Source: Alphaproteobacteria bacterium
GTDB taxonomy: Bacteria; Pseudomonadota; Alphaproteobacteria; Thalassobaculales; Thalassobaculaceae
Reading direction: 5' to 3'
Assembly: GCA_024742275.1 (NCBI GenBank)
Contig: JANSYS010000015.1
Coordinates: 1-64,000 of the forward strand
Length of the DNA stretch: 64,000 nt
Each line of letters starts with the position of its first letter. Positions within the stretch are counted from its first letter, which is position 1. Below, in pieces: positions 34,231 to 45,165 of the stretch. Both the position numbers and the translations under genes were made by a program. The notes below the pieces were generated by a model. The model saw nothing but the letters and a program-made list of their open reading frames with translations, had not been told where the DNA came from and did no database searches.

Positions 34231-34626
34231 CTAGAGCCTGAACAGAACCTCGATCTTCTTCTTCAGCGCCTCCGGTGAAAACGGCTTCACCACATAGGCG
34301 TCCACATCGAGTTCGCGGGCCTGCAGGACGGCATCAGTCTGCTTGCGCCCTGTCAGCATGATGAATTTCAGGGGCTGGTGATGCATCCGGACATACCGCA
34401 GCAATTCGATCCCGGAGATCGTCGGCATGTTCCAATCCGAGATCACAAGCTGGAACCCTCCCCGTTCGGCATCCAGCGCCTTCACCGCTTCGGCGCCGTC
34501 GCGGCAATAGACGACATCCGTTATCCCGACGAGACGCAGCGCGCCGCGAGCCAGCTTGGTCGCCATCTCCTCGTCCTCGGCGAGAAGGACCCGCAATCCG
34601 GAGAAGTCCTGTTGCAGTTCCTTCAT
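34231..34626 (-). CDS. Single-domain response regulator (CheY-like)
   Basis: A 131-residue stand-alone receiver domain. Acidic pocket in [10 protein letters not shown], phospho-accepting Asp in [13 protein letters not shown], Thr in MLTGRK and Lys in VVKPFSPE are all present. [19 protein letters not shown] is CheY-like. It has no output domain, so it acts by protein contact or as a phosphate shuttle. The ATG at 34626 overlaps the stop of the hybrid kinase (ATGA), so the kinase upstream is its likely phosphodonor. Confidence 0.92.
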   Translation of the reverse strand: MKELQQDFSGLRVLLAEDEEMATKLARGALRLVGITDVVYCRDGAEAVKALDAERGGFQLVISDWNMPTISGIELLRYVRMHHQPLKFIMLTGRKQTDAVLQARELDVDAYVVKPFSPEALKKKIEVLFRL

Positions 34627-36911
34627 AAGGTCACGTCCCGCCCCATCGGTGTTGCTTTCCCGTGCATCGCTCCACCCAAATGCGCGTCGAGCAGGAGTCG
34701 CCCGCGTCCTATGACCTCCGCCAACCGGTCGCTGGCCTCCGACGCCCTACCGATATCGCCCGCTTCGGCGGCCTGTTCAATCCCCTCGGCCAAACGCCAG
34801 ACTTCGCGCAATCCGACCGCGCCGGCCCCACTCTTGAGCTTGTGAGCCGCGTCCGCCCAAGCCGACACGTCCTGCGCGATCCGAGCGGCAGCGATCTCCG
34901 CGAGGGAGGATTCGGCGGTCCCGGCGAAGTCCTGTGCCATCTCTTCGGCGAAGTCGGCGCCCAATTGATCGGCCAGCCGGTCGATCAGGATCGGTTCGAA
35001 CGGCGCCGTCCCTCGCTCCAACACGGTGGCGGCCTCGTCCTCCTCCACCTCCATATCGTCCTCCGGCTGAGCGTTGGCAGGCGGCGTGCCCGCTCCGATC
35101 ACTCCGGCCAGGGTCCGATTGAGCGCTCGCGGATCGATGGGCTTCGGGACTGCGGCGTTCATACCCGCCTCCAGGCAAGCTTGGATTTCGTGATCCATGG
35201 CGCCGGCGGTGGCCGCGACGATCGGAACAGAAGCGGCCATCCCGCCCAGCGCCCGAATTGCTCGCGTCGCCTCTATACCCCCCATCTCCGGCATGTGCAG
35301 GTCCATCAGCACGACGTCGAAAACCCCTTCCCGCACCGCGGCAACGGCGGCTGTCCCGGTTTCGACGATGGTGACGCTGTGGCCGTCGCGGGCGAGCAGG
35401 CCGCGCGCGACCTGCTGGTTCACCGCGTTGTCTTCGGCCACCAGCACACGCAGCGGCGACAGCACGGTTTGCGGGGCATCTGCTACATCGTCGACGGCCC
35501 GTCCGATCGGAAGATCAATTTCCACGCGGAAGGTCGAGCCCCGTCCCCGCGCGCTGGTGACGGTCAGCGAACCGCCCATGCGGTCGACTATGCGCTTGGC
35601 GATGGAAAGACCGAGGCCCGTGCCGCCGAACTTTCGCGCCACGGAGGCATCGGCCTGCGAGAAGTCGCGGAAGAGGCGGCCCTGGGTCTCCGCATCCATG
35701 CCGATGCCTGTGTCGATGACCGATAGCGCGACCCGTCCACTGCCCGAAACACGCTCCACAACCAGTCGCACGGAGCCGGACTCGGTGAACTTGACCGCGT
35801 TGCCGACCAGATTGAGCAACACCTGCCGTAACCGCCCCGGATCGCCCAGCAGGTAGCGTGGAACGTCGCCGCCGATCTCCGCGGACAGCACGAGGCCCCG
35901 CTCGGACGCCCGCCCCTGCATTAGAGAGACAGCTGCCTGGACGATCCGGTGCAGATCGAAATCCACCGCCTCGAGATCGAGCCGACCGGCCTCCAGCTTG
36001 GAATGGTCCAGAATGTCGTTGAGGATGGTCATAAGGCTTTCGCCAGATTCCAGGACCGTCCGCGCGGTTTCCCGCGCATCCGGGTTGAGGTCGCTATCCA
36101 TGAGCAGGCGCGTCATGCCGATAACGCCGTTCATGGGCGTCCGGATTTCGTGGGACATGATCGCGAGGAATTCGGACTTCGCCCGTGTGGCGTCCTCGGC
36201 CCGGTCCTTGGCGTCGCGCACTTCCGCCATGGCGGTCTTAAACACGGAAAGCGCCGAGGCCATCGACCCGATTTCGTCGCCACGCCCGACATCGGGAACC
36301 GCCACCTCCCCCTCACCGGATGCCAACCGCGTCATCGCATGCTCCATCCGGCCAAGCGGCAACACGATGGTCCGCGCGAGCAGGAAGGCAACGGCGATGG
36401 CGGCGATCATAACCCCGCAGACCACGGCGATTGTCCAGAGCTTGGTCTGATCGATCAGCCGCTCTGCCTCCAACCAGAACCGGAAGCCGCCCGAGGCAGC
36501 CCCCTCAACGAGGATTTCCAGGTTGAGCGCGATATCGTCGCCGAGCGCCGACCTCTGCTCGGCGACGGACAAACCCGACCGCCAAGCTTCAAGTTGCTCA
36601 AGAATAGTGTCGATATGCCCGATCATGGCCGTATCGCCCGACCGTTCCTCGACGACGGCGAGGTCGGAAAGCAAGTCCTCCCAACGGGTCTCACGATCCG
36701 TCTCGGCGTCAGCCCGCCGCAGCACGGCAAAATTCAACTGGGCCGACCGAGCGTGGTTGATCGCCTGAAGCGGCTCATCATACAGGCGCTGAGCAAGGCC
36801 ACCGAGGGACCATGTAGCCGTCAAGGCCACGGCTGCCAGAGCGGCGGCCGCAACAACGGCGACGAAGAACGCACCGATCAGCTTCCATCGGATCGAGACG
36901 CGGGCGAGCAT
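34623..36911 (-). CDS. Hybrid sensor histidine kinase with receiver and HPt domains
   Basis: A 762-residue membrane kinase. A membrane span near residues 10-32, a helical periplasmic sensor (about 33-155) and a second span (near 165-185) are followed by a HAMP region. The histidine kinase core has His254 ([11 protein letters not shown]) and ATPase boxes ([41 protein letters not shown]). A receiver with Asp537 ([13 protein letters not shown]) and a C-terminal HPt with His690 ([12 protein letters not shown]) complete the phosphorelay. The ATG at 36911 follows GAGGGG. It overlaps the single-domain receiver, and the pair forms a full relay with free output. Confidence 0.93.
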   Translation of the reverse strand: MLARVSIRWKLIGAFFVAVVAAAALAAVALTATWSLGGLAQRLYDEPLQAINHARSAQLNFAVLRRADAETDRETRWEDLLSDLAVVEERSGDTAMIGHIDTILEQLEAWRSGLSVAEQRSALGDDIALNLEILVEGAASGGFRFWLEAERLIDQTKLWTIAVVCGVMIAAIAVAFLLARTIVLPLGRMEHAMTRLASGEGEVAVPDVGRGDEIGSMASALSVFKTAMAEVRDAKDRAEDATRAKSEFLAIMSHEIRTPMNGVIGMTRLLMDSDLNPDARETARTVLESGESLMTILNDILDHSKLEAGRLDLEAVDFDLHRIVQAAVSLMQGRASERGLVLSAEIGGDVPRYLLGDPGRLRQVLLNLVGNAVKFTESGSVRLVVERVSGSGRVALSVIDTGIGMDAETQGRLFRDFSQADASVARKFGGTGLGLSIAKRIVDRMGGSLTVTSARGRGSTFRVEIDLPIGRAVDDVADAPQTVLSPLRVLVAEDNAVNQQVARGLLARDGHSVTIVETGTAAVAAVREGVFDVVLMDLHMPEMGGIEATRAIRALGGMAASVPIVAATAGAMDHEIQACLEAGMNAAVPKPIDPRALNRTLAGVIGAGTPPANAQPEDDMEVEEDEAATVLERGTAPFEPILIDRLADQLGADFAEEMAQDFAGTAESSLAEIAAARIAQDVSAWADAAHKLKSGAGAVGLREVWRLAEGIEQAAEAGDIGRASEASDRLAEVIGRGRLLLDAHLGGAMHGKATPMGRDVTL

Positions 36912-37059
36912 GGCGGTGGCCCCTCTTCCTGGCGGGATCAGGATATCACGGGATCGGACTATCCAATCCCAAGAAGCCAAACCACGTCACCCATGGCTCC
37001 GGCACCCGGAGGGCCGCCGGAGACCGTCACGGCGTTGCGGGCCCCTACCGACCGGACGT

Positions 37060-37404
37060 TCACTCCACCGTGACGGTCAGCCGCATCTTCGGGTGGATCC
37101 GGCAGCGTACGTCGACGATTCCGGCCCTTTTCAGCGCCACACGGGTCGTGCTTCCAGGCGCCTGAAGACCGATGTTGAAGCTGTTGCCGGGCGTCTCCGA
37201 ATAGACATTGTGGTCGAAGATGTCGCTGTTCACGAAGGCGATGGCATCGCCGGCTTCGACGGTCATCTCAAAGGTCATGTTGTTTGACCAGAAGTCCTTG
37301 CCCTTCTGGACCACGGTATGGGTCGTGGCCGCCCACGCGACCCCCGCCCCGATAGCGGAGCCAAGAATCACCGCGAAGGCCGTCAGCGTCAGTCTACCCT
37401 GCAT
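37060..37404 (-). CDS. Small periplasmic cupredoxin-like (type 1 copper) protein
   Basis: A 114-residue protein with a signal peptide ending AGVAWA. The mature part is a short plastocyanin/azurin-like domain. The usual type 1 copper ligands can be matched: His in DIFDHNVYSE, then Cys, His and Met in VRCRIHPKMRL. It would carry single electrons in the periplasm. The spacing Cys-x2-His-x2-Met in a short CRIHPKM loop is typical of small plastocyanin-like proteins. It lies alone between the hybrid kinase and gatB, with no obvious partner. Confidence 0.85.
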   Translation of the reverse strand: MQGRLTLTAFAVILGSAIGAGVAWAATTHTVVQKGKDFWSNNMTFEMTVEAGDAIAFVNSDIFDHNVYSETPGNSFNIGLQAPGSTTRVALKRAGIVDVRCRIHPKMRLTVTVE

Positions 37405-37503
37405 TGCAGGCCTCTCTTTCGAAACTCCCCCGACGCAGTCTAGCGCACCCGGTGCTTCAAGGGTGATAGCGCCTGCGTGTGCTCGCGCGGGTGTGACCGC
37501 TTG

Positions 37504-38964
37504 TCAGCCGTCGAGTTTCTTGCGCAGCAGTTCGTTGACCATGCCGGGATTGGCCTTGCCCTGGCTCTTCTTCATGGTCTGACCGACGAAGAAGCCGAAC
37601 AACTTGTCCTTTCCGCCCTTGTACTGCTCTACCTTGTCGGCGTTCTCGGCCAACACCTCATCGATGATGCCTTCGATTGCGCCGGTATCGGACACCTGCT
37701 TGAGACCCTTTTCCTCGACGATCTCACCGGCCGGCTTGCCGGTCTCGAACATCTCGGCGAAGACCTCCTTGGCGATACGCCCGGAGATCGTGCCGTCACC
37801 GATCAGGTCGACCAGTCCACCCAGATTGTCGGCCGAGACCGGGCTTTCGGACAGGTCCTTGCCGGCCTTGTTCAGGGCGCCGAACAGCTCGGTGATCATC
37901 CAGTTGGCGGCGATCTTGGCGTCGCGCCCCTTGGCAAGCTGCTCGTACCAGTCGGCGGTCGCCCGCTCCTCGACCAGGATCGCTGCGTCGTAGGCCGACA
38001 GGCCGTATTCCGAGATGAACCGCGCCTTCTTCGTGTCCGGCAACTCCGGCAGGTCGGCGCCGAGCGCGTCCACCCGCGCCTGCTCCAGCACCAGCGGGAG
38101 CAGGTCGGGATCCGGGAAGTAGCGGTAGTCGTGCGCGTCCTCCTTGGAGCGCATCGACCGGGTCTCGCCGCGGGACGTGTCGAACAGGCGGGTTTCCTGG
38201 TCGATCTGGCCGCCGCCCTCGAGAATTTCGATCTGGCGCCGCGCCTCGTACTCGATCGCCTGCTGGATGAAGCGCACCGAGTTCATGTTTTTGATCTCGC
38301 AGCGCGTCCCGAGCGGATCGCCGGGCTTGCGGACGGAGACGTTCACGTCGGCCCGCATCGAGCCTTCCTGCATATTGCCGTCGCAGGTGCCGACATAGCG
38401 CAGAATCGAGCGCAGCTTCTTGACGTAAAGGCCCGCTTCCTCCGGAGAGGACAAGTCCGGTTTGGAAACGATCTCCATCAGCGCCACACCCGACCGGTTG
38501 AGGTCGATATAGGACTTCTGCGGATGCTGATCGTGCATCGATTTGCCTGCGTCCTGCTCCAGGTGCAGGCGCTCGATGCCGACCGCCTTGGTCGAGCCGT
38601 CCGGCAGGTCCAGCAGCAGCTCGCCCTCGCCGACGATCGGGTCCTTGTACTGGCTGATCTGATAGCCCTGGGGCAGATCGGCGTAGAAGTAGTTCTTGCG
38701 GTCGAACACGCTGCGCAGGTTGATCTGCGCCTTCAGCGCCAGACCGGTGCGCACCGCCTGTTCGACGCATTCGCGGTTGATCACCGGCAGCATGCCCGGC
38801 ATCGCCGCGTCGACCAGGCTGACCTGAGTATTGGCCTCGGCGCCGAACGTGGTCGAGGAGCCGGAGAACAGCTTGGCCTTGGAAATCACCTGGGCGTGGA
38901 CCTCGAGGCCGAGAACGACCTCCCATGCGCCCGTCTCACCCTGGATGCGATACGGCTCGGTCAT
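37504..38964 (-). CDS. gatB: Aspartyl/glutamyl-tRNA amidotransferase subunit B
   Basis: GatB, 486 residues, the tRNA-binding and kinase subunit of the GatCAB amidotransferase. This complex converts Glu-tRNA(Gln) and Asp-tRNA(Asn) to the correctly amidated forms. Signatures include [13 protein letters not shown], the [16 protein letters not shown] block, [44 protein letters not shown] and [13 protein letters not shown]. The C-terminal YqeY-like tail ends [13 protein letters not shown]. Three bases separate it from gatA. Full family length and all motifs make this certain. Confidence 0.98.
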   Translation of the reverse strand: MTEPYRIQGETGAWEVVLGLEVHAQVISKAKLFSGSSTTFGAEANTQVSLVDAAMPGMLPVINRECVEQAVRTGLALKAQINLRSVFDRKNYFYADLPQGYQISQYKDPIVGEGELLLDLPDGSTKAVGIERLHLEQDAGKSMHDQHPQKSYIDLNRSGVALMEIVSKPDLSSPEEAGLYVKKLRSILRYVGTCDGNMQEGSMRADVNVSVRKPGDPLGTRCEIKNMNSVRFIQQAIEYEARRQIEILEGGGQIDQETRLFDTSRGETRSMRSKEDAHDYRYFPDPDLLPLVLEQARVDALGADLPELPDTKKARFISEYGLSAYDAAILVEERATADWYEQLAKGRDAKIAANWMITELFGALNKAGKDLSESPVSADNLGGLVDLIGDGTISGRIAKEVFAEMFETGKPAGEIVEEKGLKQVSDTGAIEGIIDEVLAENADKVEQYKGGKDKLFGFFVGQTMKKSQGKANPGMVNELLRKKLDG

Positions 38965-38967
38965 CGT

Positions 38968-40449
38968 TCAGCCCTCCCGCACCATGGCCGCCACGGCCCT
39001 GAAATCCGCCGCCCGCTCGAGAGCCCGGCCGACCCGGACCACGGAACCCTCGTCGAACATGCGGCCCAGCACCTGCAGCCCCAAAGGCAGCCCGCGCTCG
39101 GACAGGCCGGCGGGGACGGAGATACCCGGCAGGCCGGCAAGGCTGGCCGGGACTGTGAATACGTCGTTCAGGTACATCTTGACCGGATCGTCCTCGTTCT
39201 CGCCGATGGCGAAGGCGTCCGACGGCGCGGTCGGCGTCAGGATCGCGTCCACCTTCTCGAACGCCTGATCGAAGTCCCGCCGCAGCAAGGCCCGAACCTT
39301 CTGCGCCTTCAGGTAGTAGGCGTCGTAGTAACCGGCGGAAAGCACATAGGTGCCGATCAGCACCCGACGCCGCACTTCCTCGCCGAAACCCTCGGCCCGG
39401 GTGTTGGCGTACATCTCCGCCAGGCTGCCGCCATCGACGCGCAGGCCGTAACGCACCCCGTCGTAGCGGGCCAGGTTCGAGGAGGCCTCGGCCGGGGCAA
39501 TGATGTAGTAGGTCGGCAGCGCGTATTTCGTGTGCGGCAGGGAGATGTCGACGATCTCGGCCCCTTCGGCCTTGAGCCAATCGATCCCCTGCTGCCAGGC
39601 CTTGTTGATCTCCTCGGGCATGCCGTCGACCCGGTACTCGGCCGGCACGCCGATCCGCATACCCTTCACGCCCTGGTCCAGCGACGCCGTCAGGTCGGCC
39701 ATCGGCTCAGGCGCGGAGGTCGAGTCCTTCGGGTCGTGACCGGCCATCGCCTGCAACATGATCGCCGCGTCCTCCACCGTCCGGGCCATCGGTCCGGCCT
39801 GATCCAGGGACGAGGCGAAGGCGACGATTCCCCAGCGCGAGCAGCGCCCGTAGGTCGGCTTCATGCCGACGATGCCGGAGAAGCTCGCCGGCTGACGGAT
39901 CGAGCCGCCGGTATCCGTCCCGGTCGCCGCCAAGGCCGAGCGCGCGGCGACCACCGCCGCCGAACCGCCGGAGGAGCCACCGGGAACCAGCTTCTTGTCC
40001 GGCTCATCGGTGGAGCGCCAAGGGTTCTCCACCGGCCCGTAATACGACGTGCCGTTGGACGACCCCATGGCGAACTCGTCCAGGTTGGTCTTGCCCAGCA
40101 GCACCGCACCGGCCTGCCAAAGGTTCGTGGTCACCGTCGACTCATAGGGCGGTATGAAACCGTCGAGGATATGGCTTGCCGCCGTGGTCAACACCCCCTC
40201 GGTGCAGAACAGGTCCTTGATGGCGAGCGGAATGCCCTCCAGCGCCCCCGCCTCGCCTTTGGCCAGGCGCGCGTCGGCCTGTTCGGCCATCTGCAGCGCC
40301 TTGTCCGGCGTGGTCGTGATGTAGGCGTTCAGAGCGGCCGTCGCCTCCATCCGGGCGATGTAGGCCCTGGTCAGCTCCGTGCTCGAGATGTCCTTGGCGG
40401 CGAGCTTCTTCCGCGCCTCGGCGAGCGTCAGGTCCAGAAGATCGCTCAT
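38968..40449 (-). CDS. gatA: Aspartyl/glutamyl-tRNA amidotransferase subunit A
   Basis: GatA, 493 residues, the amidase that releases ammonia from glutamine for GatB. The Ser-cisSer-Lys triad is visible: Lys in [10 protein letters not shown], cis-Ser and Ser in [15 protein letters not shown] and [13 protein letters not shown]. The ATG at 40449 overlaps the gatC stop as TGATG; the GTG one codon earlier is the alternative. It lies in the standard gatC-gatA-gatB order. Confidence 0.98.
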   Translation of the reverse strand: MSDLLDLTLAEARKKLAAKDISSTELTRAYIARMEATAALNAYITTTPDKALQMAEQADARLAKGEAGALEGIPLAIKDLFCTEGVLTTAASHILDGFIPPYESTVTTNLWQAGAVLLGKTNLDEFAMGSSNGTSYYGPVENPWRSTDEPDKKLVPGGSSGGSAAVVAARSALAATGTDTGGSIRQPASFSGIVGMKPTYGRCSRWGIVAFASSLDQAGPMARTVEDAAIMLQAMAGHDPKDSTSAPEPMADLTASLDQGVKGMRIGVPAEYRVDGMPEEINKAWQQGIDWLKAEGAEIVDISLPHTKYALPTYYIIAPAEASSNLARYDGVRYGLRVDGGSLAEMYANTRAEGFGEEVRRRVLIGTYVLSAGYYDAYYLKAQKVRALLRRDFDQAFEKVDAILTPTAPSDAFAIGENEDDPVKMYLNDVFTVPASLAGLPGISVPAGLSERGLPLGLQVLGRMFDEGSVVRVGRALERAADFRAVAAMVREG

Positions 40450-40736
40450 CACTCCACCACCTTCGGCACGACATAGAAGCCATGGACGGACTCGGGGGCG
40501 TTCGCGGTGACCCTGGCCTGGTATCCGCCATCGGTGACGGCGTCCTCGCGCTGCGGCAGGGAATGGCCCGTCACGCTGGCCAGAGGTTCGACGCCGGTGG
40601 TATCGACCTCATCCAGTTGCTCGACGAAGCCGAGAATGGCGTTCAGGTCGCCCACCATCGCCTCCAGGCGATCGTCTGGGACCTTGATCCGGGCGAGGTT
40701 CGCGATTGACGCGACTGTGGCCTTGTCGAGCGACAT
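40449..40736 (-). CDS. gatC: Aspartyl/glutamyl-tRNA amidotransferase subunit C
   Basis: GatC, 95 residues, the small clamp subunit that holds GatA and GatB together. It starts [19 protein letters not shown] and has [19 protein letters not shown] and the [21 protein letters not shown] end typical of the family. It is the first gene of the operon and diverges from ruvX across an 84-bp gap. Confidence 0.96.
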   Translation of the reverse strand: MSLDKATVASIANLARIKVPDDRLEAMVGDLNAILGFVEQLDEVDTTGVEPLASVTGHSLPQREDAVTDGGYQARVTANAPESVHGFYVVPKVVE

Positions 40737-40773
40737 GGGCTAAGACCGTTCCAGTTATTCTCAGGAGCGCGAA

Positions 40774-40795
40774 AAACGGCGGAAATCCGCCGTTT
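40774..40795. promoter_or_regulatory. Perfect palindrome between divergent gatC and ruvX
   Basis: AAACGGCGG and CCGCCGTTT form 9-bp perfect arms with a 4-base AAAT loop in the middle of the 84-bp divergent region. It ends 25 bases before the ruvX ATG. It could be an operator for both promoters or an RNA hairpin in a leader. Confidence 0.45.
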
Positions 40796-40820
40796 GGAAG
40801 CGCGGAAGCTAGCACCAGCC

Positions 40821-41279
40821 ATGCCCGTCTGCAAGCCCGGCGACCTCGTTCGCCTTCTCAGCCCCGGCGCCCGTCTCATCGGGCTCGATTTCGGAACCAA
40901 AACCATAGGCGTGGCAATCTCCGACGCCGCGCTTCGCGTTGCCGCGCCGGTGACGACGATCCGCCGCCGAAAGTTCTCGGCGGATGCGGACGAGTTGATC
41001 AAGATCGCCGAGAGCCGCGGCGTCGGCGGCTTCGTCGTCGGTCTGCCGCTCAACATGGACGGCACCGAAGGACCCCGCTGCCAGTCGACCCGCGACCTCA
41101 CCGAGGAGTTGCTGAAGCGCCACGACCTGCTGACCATCTTCCAGGACGAGCGGATGAGCAGCCAGGCGGTGGAACGCGCGATGATCGGCGAGGCCGACCT
41201 CAGCCGCAAAAAACGGGGCGACGCGATCGACGCCGCGGCCGCCGCCTACATCCTGCAATCGGCGCTCGACGCGCTCTAG
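40821..41279 (+). CDS. ruvX: Putative pre-16S rRNA nuclease / Holliday junction resolvase YqgF
   Basis: A 152-residue YqgF/RuvX protein with RNase H-like fold, involved in 16S rRNA 5'-end maturation. LIGLDFGTKTIGVAISD near the N-terminus, FVVGLPLNMDGTEG and the ERMSSQAVERAM motif are diagnostic, as is the C-terminal KRGDAIDAAAAAYILQSAL. I use the ATG at 40821; an in-frame TTG at 40794 lies inside the palindrome and is unlikely. Confidence 0.95.
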   Translation: MPVCKPGDLVRLLSPGARLIGLDFGTKTIGVAISDAALRVAAPVTTIRRRKFSADADELIKIAESRGVGGFVVGLPLNMDGTEGPRCQSTRDLTEELLKRHDLLTIFQDERMSSQAVERAMIGEADLSRKKRGDAIDAAAAAYILQSALDAL

Positions 41280-41375
41280 ACAGGTCGGATTGGACGGAGC
41301 GCAAGTCGACATCTCGCTTCCCGGCGGCGAGCGTGTAGAATACGCACGCCGTCCATTCCGCTTCCCAGGCTCCCC

Positions 41376-42275
41376 TTGACCGCCCTGCTCCCCGTCTTCG
41401 GCCTGATCGTCCTCGGCGCCGTGCTCGCGCGCATCGGGCCGCTGAGCGATGACGGATGGCGGGCGATCGAGCAGATCACGTACTGGCTGCTGCTGCCGGC
41501 GTTGCTCGTCCTGAAACTCGGCGGCACCGACCTGTCCGGCTACTCGATCGGCCCCATGGTAGTCGCCATGTCCGGCGCCATCCTGATCGTCGCCGCTCTG
41601 CTGCTGGCGATCCGGCGCCTTACCGGCATCGCTGGTCCGGCCTATACCAGCGTGATCCAGGGCGCGATCCGGCAGAACACCTATATCGGCGTCGGCAGCG
41701 TCGGCGCGCTCTACGGCCAGTCCGGCGAAGCGCTCGCGGCCGTCGGCATCGCCGCGGTGATTCCGCTGGTGAACACGCTGTCGATCTGGGTTCTGACCCG
41801 CATGGCCGGCCGGGAAACGGTCTCGGGCCTGAAGCTGCTCTGGGCGATCCTGACCAATCCGATCTTCGTCGCCTGCGCCCTCGGCATCGCGCTGAACGCC
41901 ACCGGCATCGGGATCCATCCGATCCTGGCCGAAGGGTTGGACAAGCTCGCCGGCGCCGCCCTGGCGCTGGGACTTCTGGCGGTCGGCGCCGGGCTCCGCT
42001 TCGGTGTTCTGAAAACCGGATGGCCGGCGCTGCTGCTGTCCAATGCGGTCAAGCTGGTCGGGTTGCCCCTGTTGACAATCGCGCTGGCGGCGCCGCTAGG
42101 GGTGACCGGAACCGCCCTTGCGGTCGCGGTGCTGTTCAACGCCCTGCCCAGTTCGGCCTCCGCCTACGTCTTCGCCCGGCAACTGGGGGGCGATCACGAG
42201 TTGATGGCGGCGATCCTGACGACCCAGGTCATCATGGCGGCAATCACCCTACCGACGATGTTGGCGATGGTTTAG
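41376..42275 (+). CDS. AEC-family permease (auxin efflux carrier-like)
   Basis: A 299-residue integral membrane protein with about ten hydrophobic spans. The N-terminal FGLIVLGAVLARIGPLSDDGWRAIEQITYWLLLPALL, and the central RQNTYIGVGSVGALYG with its polar break, fit the AEC/malate permease family (shown in parts). The late LFNALPSSASAYVFARQLGGDHELMAAILTTQ also fits. Such permeases export or import small organic acids. The start is a TTG at 41376; no in-frame ATG or GTG fits upstream. Confidence 0.85.
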   Translation: MTALLPVFGLIVLGAVLARIGPLSDDGWRAIEQITYWLLLPALLVLKLGGTDLSGYSIGPMVVAMSGAILIVAALLLAIRRLTGIAGPAYTSVIQGAIRQNTYIGVGSVGALYGQSGEALAAVGIAAVIPLVNTLSIWVLTRMAGRETVSGLKLLWAILTNPIFVACALGIALNATGIGIHPILAEGLDKLAGAALALGLLAVGAGLRFGVLKTGWPALLLSNAVKLVGLPLLTIALAAPLGVTGTALAVAVLFNALPSSASAYVFARQLGGDHELMAAILTTQVIMAAITLPTMLAMV

Positions 42276-42281
42276 CGCACT

Positions 42282-42680
42282 CTAAATGGCGACGGAGACC
42301 AGCATGACGATGGTCGCGGCGAACCCGACCGCCCAGAAGACGGTGCGGATCCAGGGCACCCCGAACCAATACAACGGGACGAAGACGACGCGCGCGACGA
42401 TATAGGCCAGCGCACAGCCTTCGGTCACCGGCGTCGATGCGCCCGCAAGGGTCACGGCCACCGCCGCCGCGGCATACATAACCAAGCCTTCGATCTGATT
42501 CTGAAAAGCGCGCTGCAAGCGGGCAGCCATCCCGGAAAGCTGACGCGGTTGATCGCGGGCCGACGCGAGATAGCGGGGGCTGAGTTGCCGGTTCGCGTAT
42601 ACGGCGAGCAGGCAGAGCTGACCCACCGTCAAGAGGCCCGACCAGGCCAGGACCCGAATTTCGAAAGGTATCGTCTCCAC
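42282..42680 (-). CDS. MAPEG-family membrane protein
   Basis: A 132-residue protein with four hydrophobic spans. It has the MAPEG (membrane-associated eicosanoid/glutathione metabolism) pattern: RLQRAFQNQIEGLVMYAAAAVAV with the conserved Arg, Asn and Glu, and ALAYIVARVVFVPLYW. Bacterial members are of unknown substrate. The GTG at 42680 is chosen because AGGAGG lies five bases before it. It is convergent with the AEC permease, six bases apart. Confidence 0.85.
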   Translation of the reverse strand: METIPFEIRVLAWSGLLTVGQLCLLAVYANRQLSPRYLASARDQPRQLSGMAARLQRAFQNQIEGLVMYAAAAVAVTLAGASTPVTEGCALAYIVARVVFVPLYWFGVPWIRTVFWAVGFAATIVMLVSVAI

Positions 42681-42833
42681 GTCATCCTCCTGTTCCCGGT
42701 CCAGACTAGCAGCCCGGACACCTCCGTTCCCCTGAATTACTCCGGGCCGCTTCATTCTGTGAAACGAGCCGTCATTGCCGAGCACGCATCCCTGCTCTAA
42801 CCAAGGATCTCCGCCCAACGCCGAGGCTCAGAC

Positions 42834-44099
42834 ATGACCGATTGCGACGCCGCGCCGATGGACCCGACGCCGACCTCCGACACGCCCATGGCGCTCGACG
42901 GCATCCGCGTGATCGATGCCTCGCGCATCCTCGCGGCCCCGATAGCGACCCAGACCCTGGGCGATCTCGGTGCCGACGTGATCAAGATCGAACGGCCCGG
43001 GGCCGGCGACGACATCCGTCGCTGGGGCCCCCCTTTCCTAAAGGACGGCGACGGCAACGACACCACCGAGAGCGCCTACTACCTCGGCACCAACCGCAAC
43101 AAGCGCTCCGTCACCCTCGACTTTACCCAGCCGGAGGGGCGCGCGATTCTGTTCGACCTTTTGGAGACCGCCGACGTTTTCGTCGAGAACTACAAGGTCG
43201 GCGACCTCGCCCGCCACGGGCTCGCCTACGACCAGATCAAGGACCGCTTCCCACGCCTCGTCTACGCCAGCGTCACCGGCTTCGGTCAAACCGGCCCCTA
43301 TGCCCCGCGACCGGGCTACGATCTGCTCGCCCAAGCGATGGGCGGCATCATGAGCGTGACCGGCGACCCTGCGGGACAGCCCACCAAGGTCGGCGTCGCC
43401 ATCGCCGACATGATGACCGGTATGTACACCACCAGCGCCATTCTGGCGGCGTTGCGACACCGCGACCTGACCGGCCAGGGACAGCATATCGACGCCGCAT
43501 TGCTCGACACCCAGGTCACGTGGCTCATGAACCAGGCCATGAATTATCTGGTCGGTGGAGTGGTGCCCGGACGGCTCGGCAACGCCCATCCGAACGTCGC
43601 GCCCTACGAGGTATTCGCCAGTGCCGACGGCTTCCTCATCCTGGGCTGCGGTGCCGACAGGCAGTTTCGCGCCTTCCTGCAGGTCGCCGGGCACGAGGAC
43701 CTGGCCGACGATCCGCGCTTCGTCGACAACCGGTCGCGTCTCGCCAACATCGATGCGTTACGCACGTACCTGGCGGCGATCTTCAAGACCCGCACCACCG
43801 ACGCGTGGGTCCAGGCACTCGAAGCGGTGAAAGTGCCCTGCGGGCCGGTCAACACGATCGACCGTGTTTTCGCCGATCCGCAGGTCCAGGCACGCGGCAT
43901 GGCGACCAGTATCGGCGGCCACGCGTTGACCCCCGACGCCGTACCCTGCGTGGCCTACCCTCTGAAGCTCTCGGAGACGCCGGCGACCTACCGCCGGCCG
44001 CCTCCGATTCTCGGGCAACATACGGACGAGGTGCTGACCGGCGAGCTTGGCGTCGATCCCGCGACCGTCGCCAAGCTGCGGGACGCAAAGGTGATCTGA
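42834..44099 (+). CDS. CaiB/BaiF-family CoA-transferase (class III)
   Basis: A 421-residue formyl-CoA-transferase-like enzyme that moves CoA between carboxylic acids. [34 protein letters not shown] is the standard N-terminus (given in part). The catalytic aspartate is likely Asp192 in [32 protein letters not shown] and the later [20 protein letters not shown] are class III signatures. Substrates are unknown; formyl, oxalyl, carnitine, mesaconyl and succinyl donors are all used in this family. It stands alone between the MAPEG gene and pyrB. Confidence 0.93.
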   Translation: MTDCDAAPMDPTPTSDTPMALDGIRVIDASRILAAPIATQTLGDLGADVIKIERPGAGDDIRRWGPPFLKDGDGNDTTESAYYLGTNRNKRSVTLDFTQPEGRAILFDLLETADVFVENYKVGDLARHGLAYDQIKDRFPRLVYASVTGFGQTGPYAPRPGYDLLAQAMGGIMSVTGDPAGQPTKVGVAIADMMTGMYTTSAILAALRHRDLTGQGQHIDAALLDTQVTWLMNQAMNYLVGGVVPGRLGNAHPNVAPYEVFASADGFLILGCGADRQFRAFLQVAGHEDLADDPRFVDNRSRLANIDALRTYLAAIFKTRTTDAWVQALEAVKVPCGPVNTIDRVFADPQVQARGMATSIGGHALTPDAVPCVAYPLKLSETPATYRRPPPILGQHTDEVLTGELGVDPATVAKLRDAKVI

Positions 44100-44166
44100 C
44101 GGCCGTGGCGAATTCTCAGCGGGCGCGGTTGCTCCATCGGCCGCACGGGCCTATACAGCCCCTTTA

Positions 44167-45165
44167 ATGACCGACGCCCTTTCCCAGCTCGCCCAGCCGG
44201 CATCCGATGATGACGGTCGAGCGTACCCGCACCGTCACCTGCTCGGCATCGAGGGGCTGACCCGACCGGATATCGATCTTTTGCTCGACCGGTCGGAGCG
44301 CTTCGTCGCCCAGAACCGTCAGTTGGACAAAAAAGTGTCCAGTCTGCGCGGACGCACGGTGATCAACCTGTTCTTCGAGAACTCCACCCGAACCCGCACC
44401 AGCTTCGAGTTGGCCGGAAAACGTCTTGGCGGCGACGTGATCAACATGTCCGTCGGCACTTCGTCGATCAAGAAGGGCGAAAGCCTGATCGACACCGCCA
44501 TGACCCTCAACGCCATGCATCCCGACGCCCTGGTGGTCCGCCACTCGGAGTCGGGGGCCGTCCACCTGCTGGCCGAGAAGGTCAACTGCTCGGTGATCAA
44601 CGCCGGCGACGGCAGCCATGAACACCCGACCCAGGCGCTGCTCGACGCCCTCACCATTCGCCGGCGCAAGGGCCGGCTGGAGGGCCTGGAAGTCGCGATC
44701 TGCGGTGACGTCGCGCACAGCCGGGTCGCCCGTTCCAATATCCACCTGCTGTCGATCATGGGCGCGCGCGTCCGTCTCGTGGCCCCGCCGACCTTGCTGC
44801 CGAGTGGGATCGAACGAATGGGCGTCGAAGTCCACCACGACATGGAACGGGGTATCGCCGGCTGCGACATCGTCATGATGCTGCGCCTGCAGACAGAGCG
44901 AATGAAAGGCTCCTTCGTGCCGTCGGTACGCGAGTATTTCCGGTATTTCGGGCTCGACGTGGACAAGCTTCAGGCGGCCAAGCCGGATGCCCTGATCATG
45001 CACCCGGGACCGATGAACCGCGGCGTCGAGATCGACAGCCTGGTCGCCGACGATATCGACCGGTCGCTGATCCGCGAGCAGGTCGAGATGGGGGTGGCGG
45101 TCCGAATGGCAATCCTCGATATCCTGGTGAGCAACCAAACCGAACCCTGGGCGAAGAACCAATGA
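44167..45165 (+). CDS. pyrB: Aspartate carbamoyltransferase catalytic subunit
   Basis: PyrB, 332 residues, condenses carbamoyl phosphate and aspartate, the committed step of pyrimidine synthesis. Carbamoyl-phosphate motif [18 protein letters not shown], the [10 protein letters not shown] loop, the SGAVHLLAE and [14 protein letters not shown] motifs and the [13 protein letters not shown]-terminal site are all present. The ATG at 44167 begins [11 protein letters not shown]. The stop overlaps the pyrC-like start by four bases (ATGA), so the products are made together. No pyrI regulatory gene is nearby, in line with the bacterial class A ATCase arrangement. Confidence 0.97.
   Translation: MTDALSQLAQPASDDDGRAYPHRHLLGIEGLTRPDIDLLLDRSERFVAQNRQLDKKVSSLRGRTVINLFFENSTRTRTSFELAGKRLGGDVINMSVGTSSIKKGESLIDTAMTLNAMHPDALVVRHSESGAVHLLAEKVNCSVINAGDGSHEHPTQALLDALTIRRRKGRLEGLEVAICGDVAHSRVARSNIHLLSIMGARVRLVAPPTLLPSGIERMGVEVHHDMERGIAGCDIVMMLRLQTERMKGSFVPSVREYFRYFGLDVDKLQAAKPDALIMHPGPMNRGVEIDSLVADDIDRSLIREQVEMGVAVRMAILDILVSNQTEPWAKNQ

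Noticed and set aside
37477..40476. Plus-strand frame of about 1000 codons antisense to gatB and gatA
   Set aside because: Same reason: gatB and gatA are unmistakable on the minus strand, and the antisense frame spans the boundary between the two genes.
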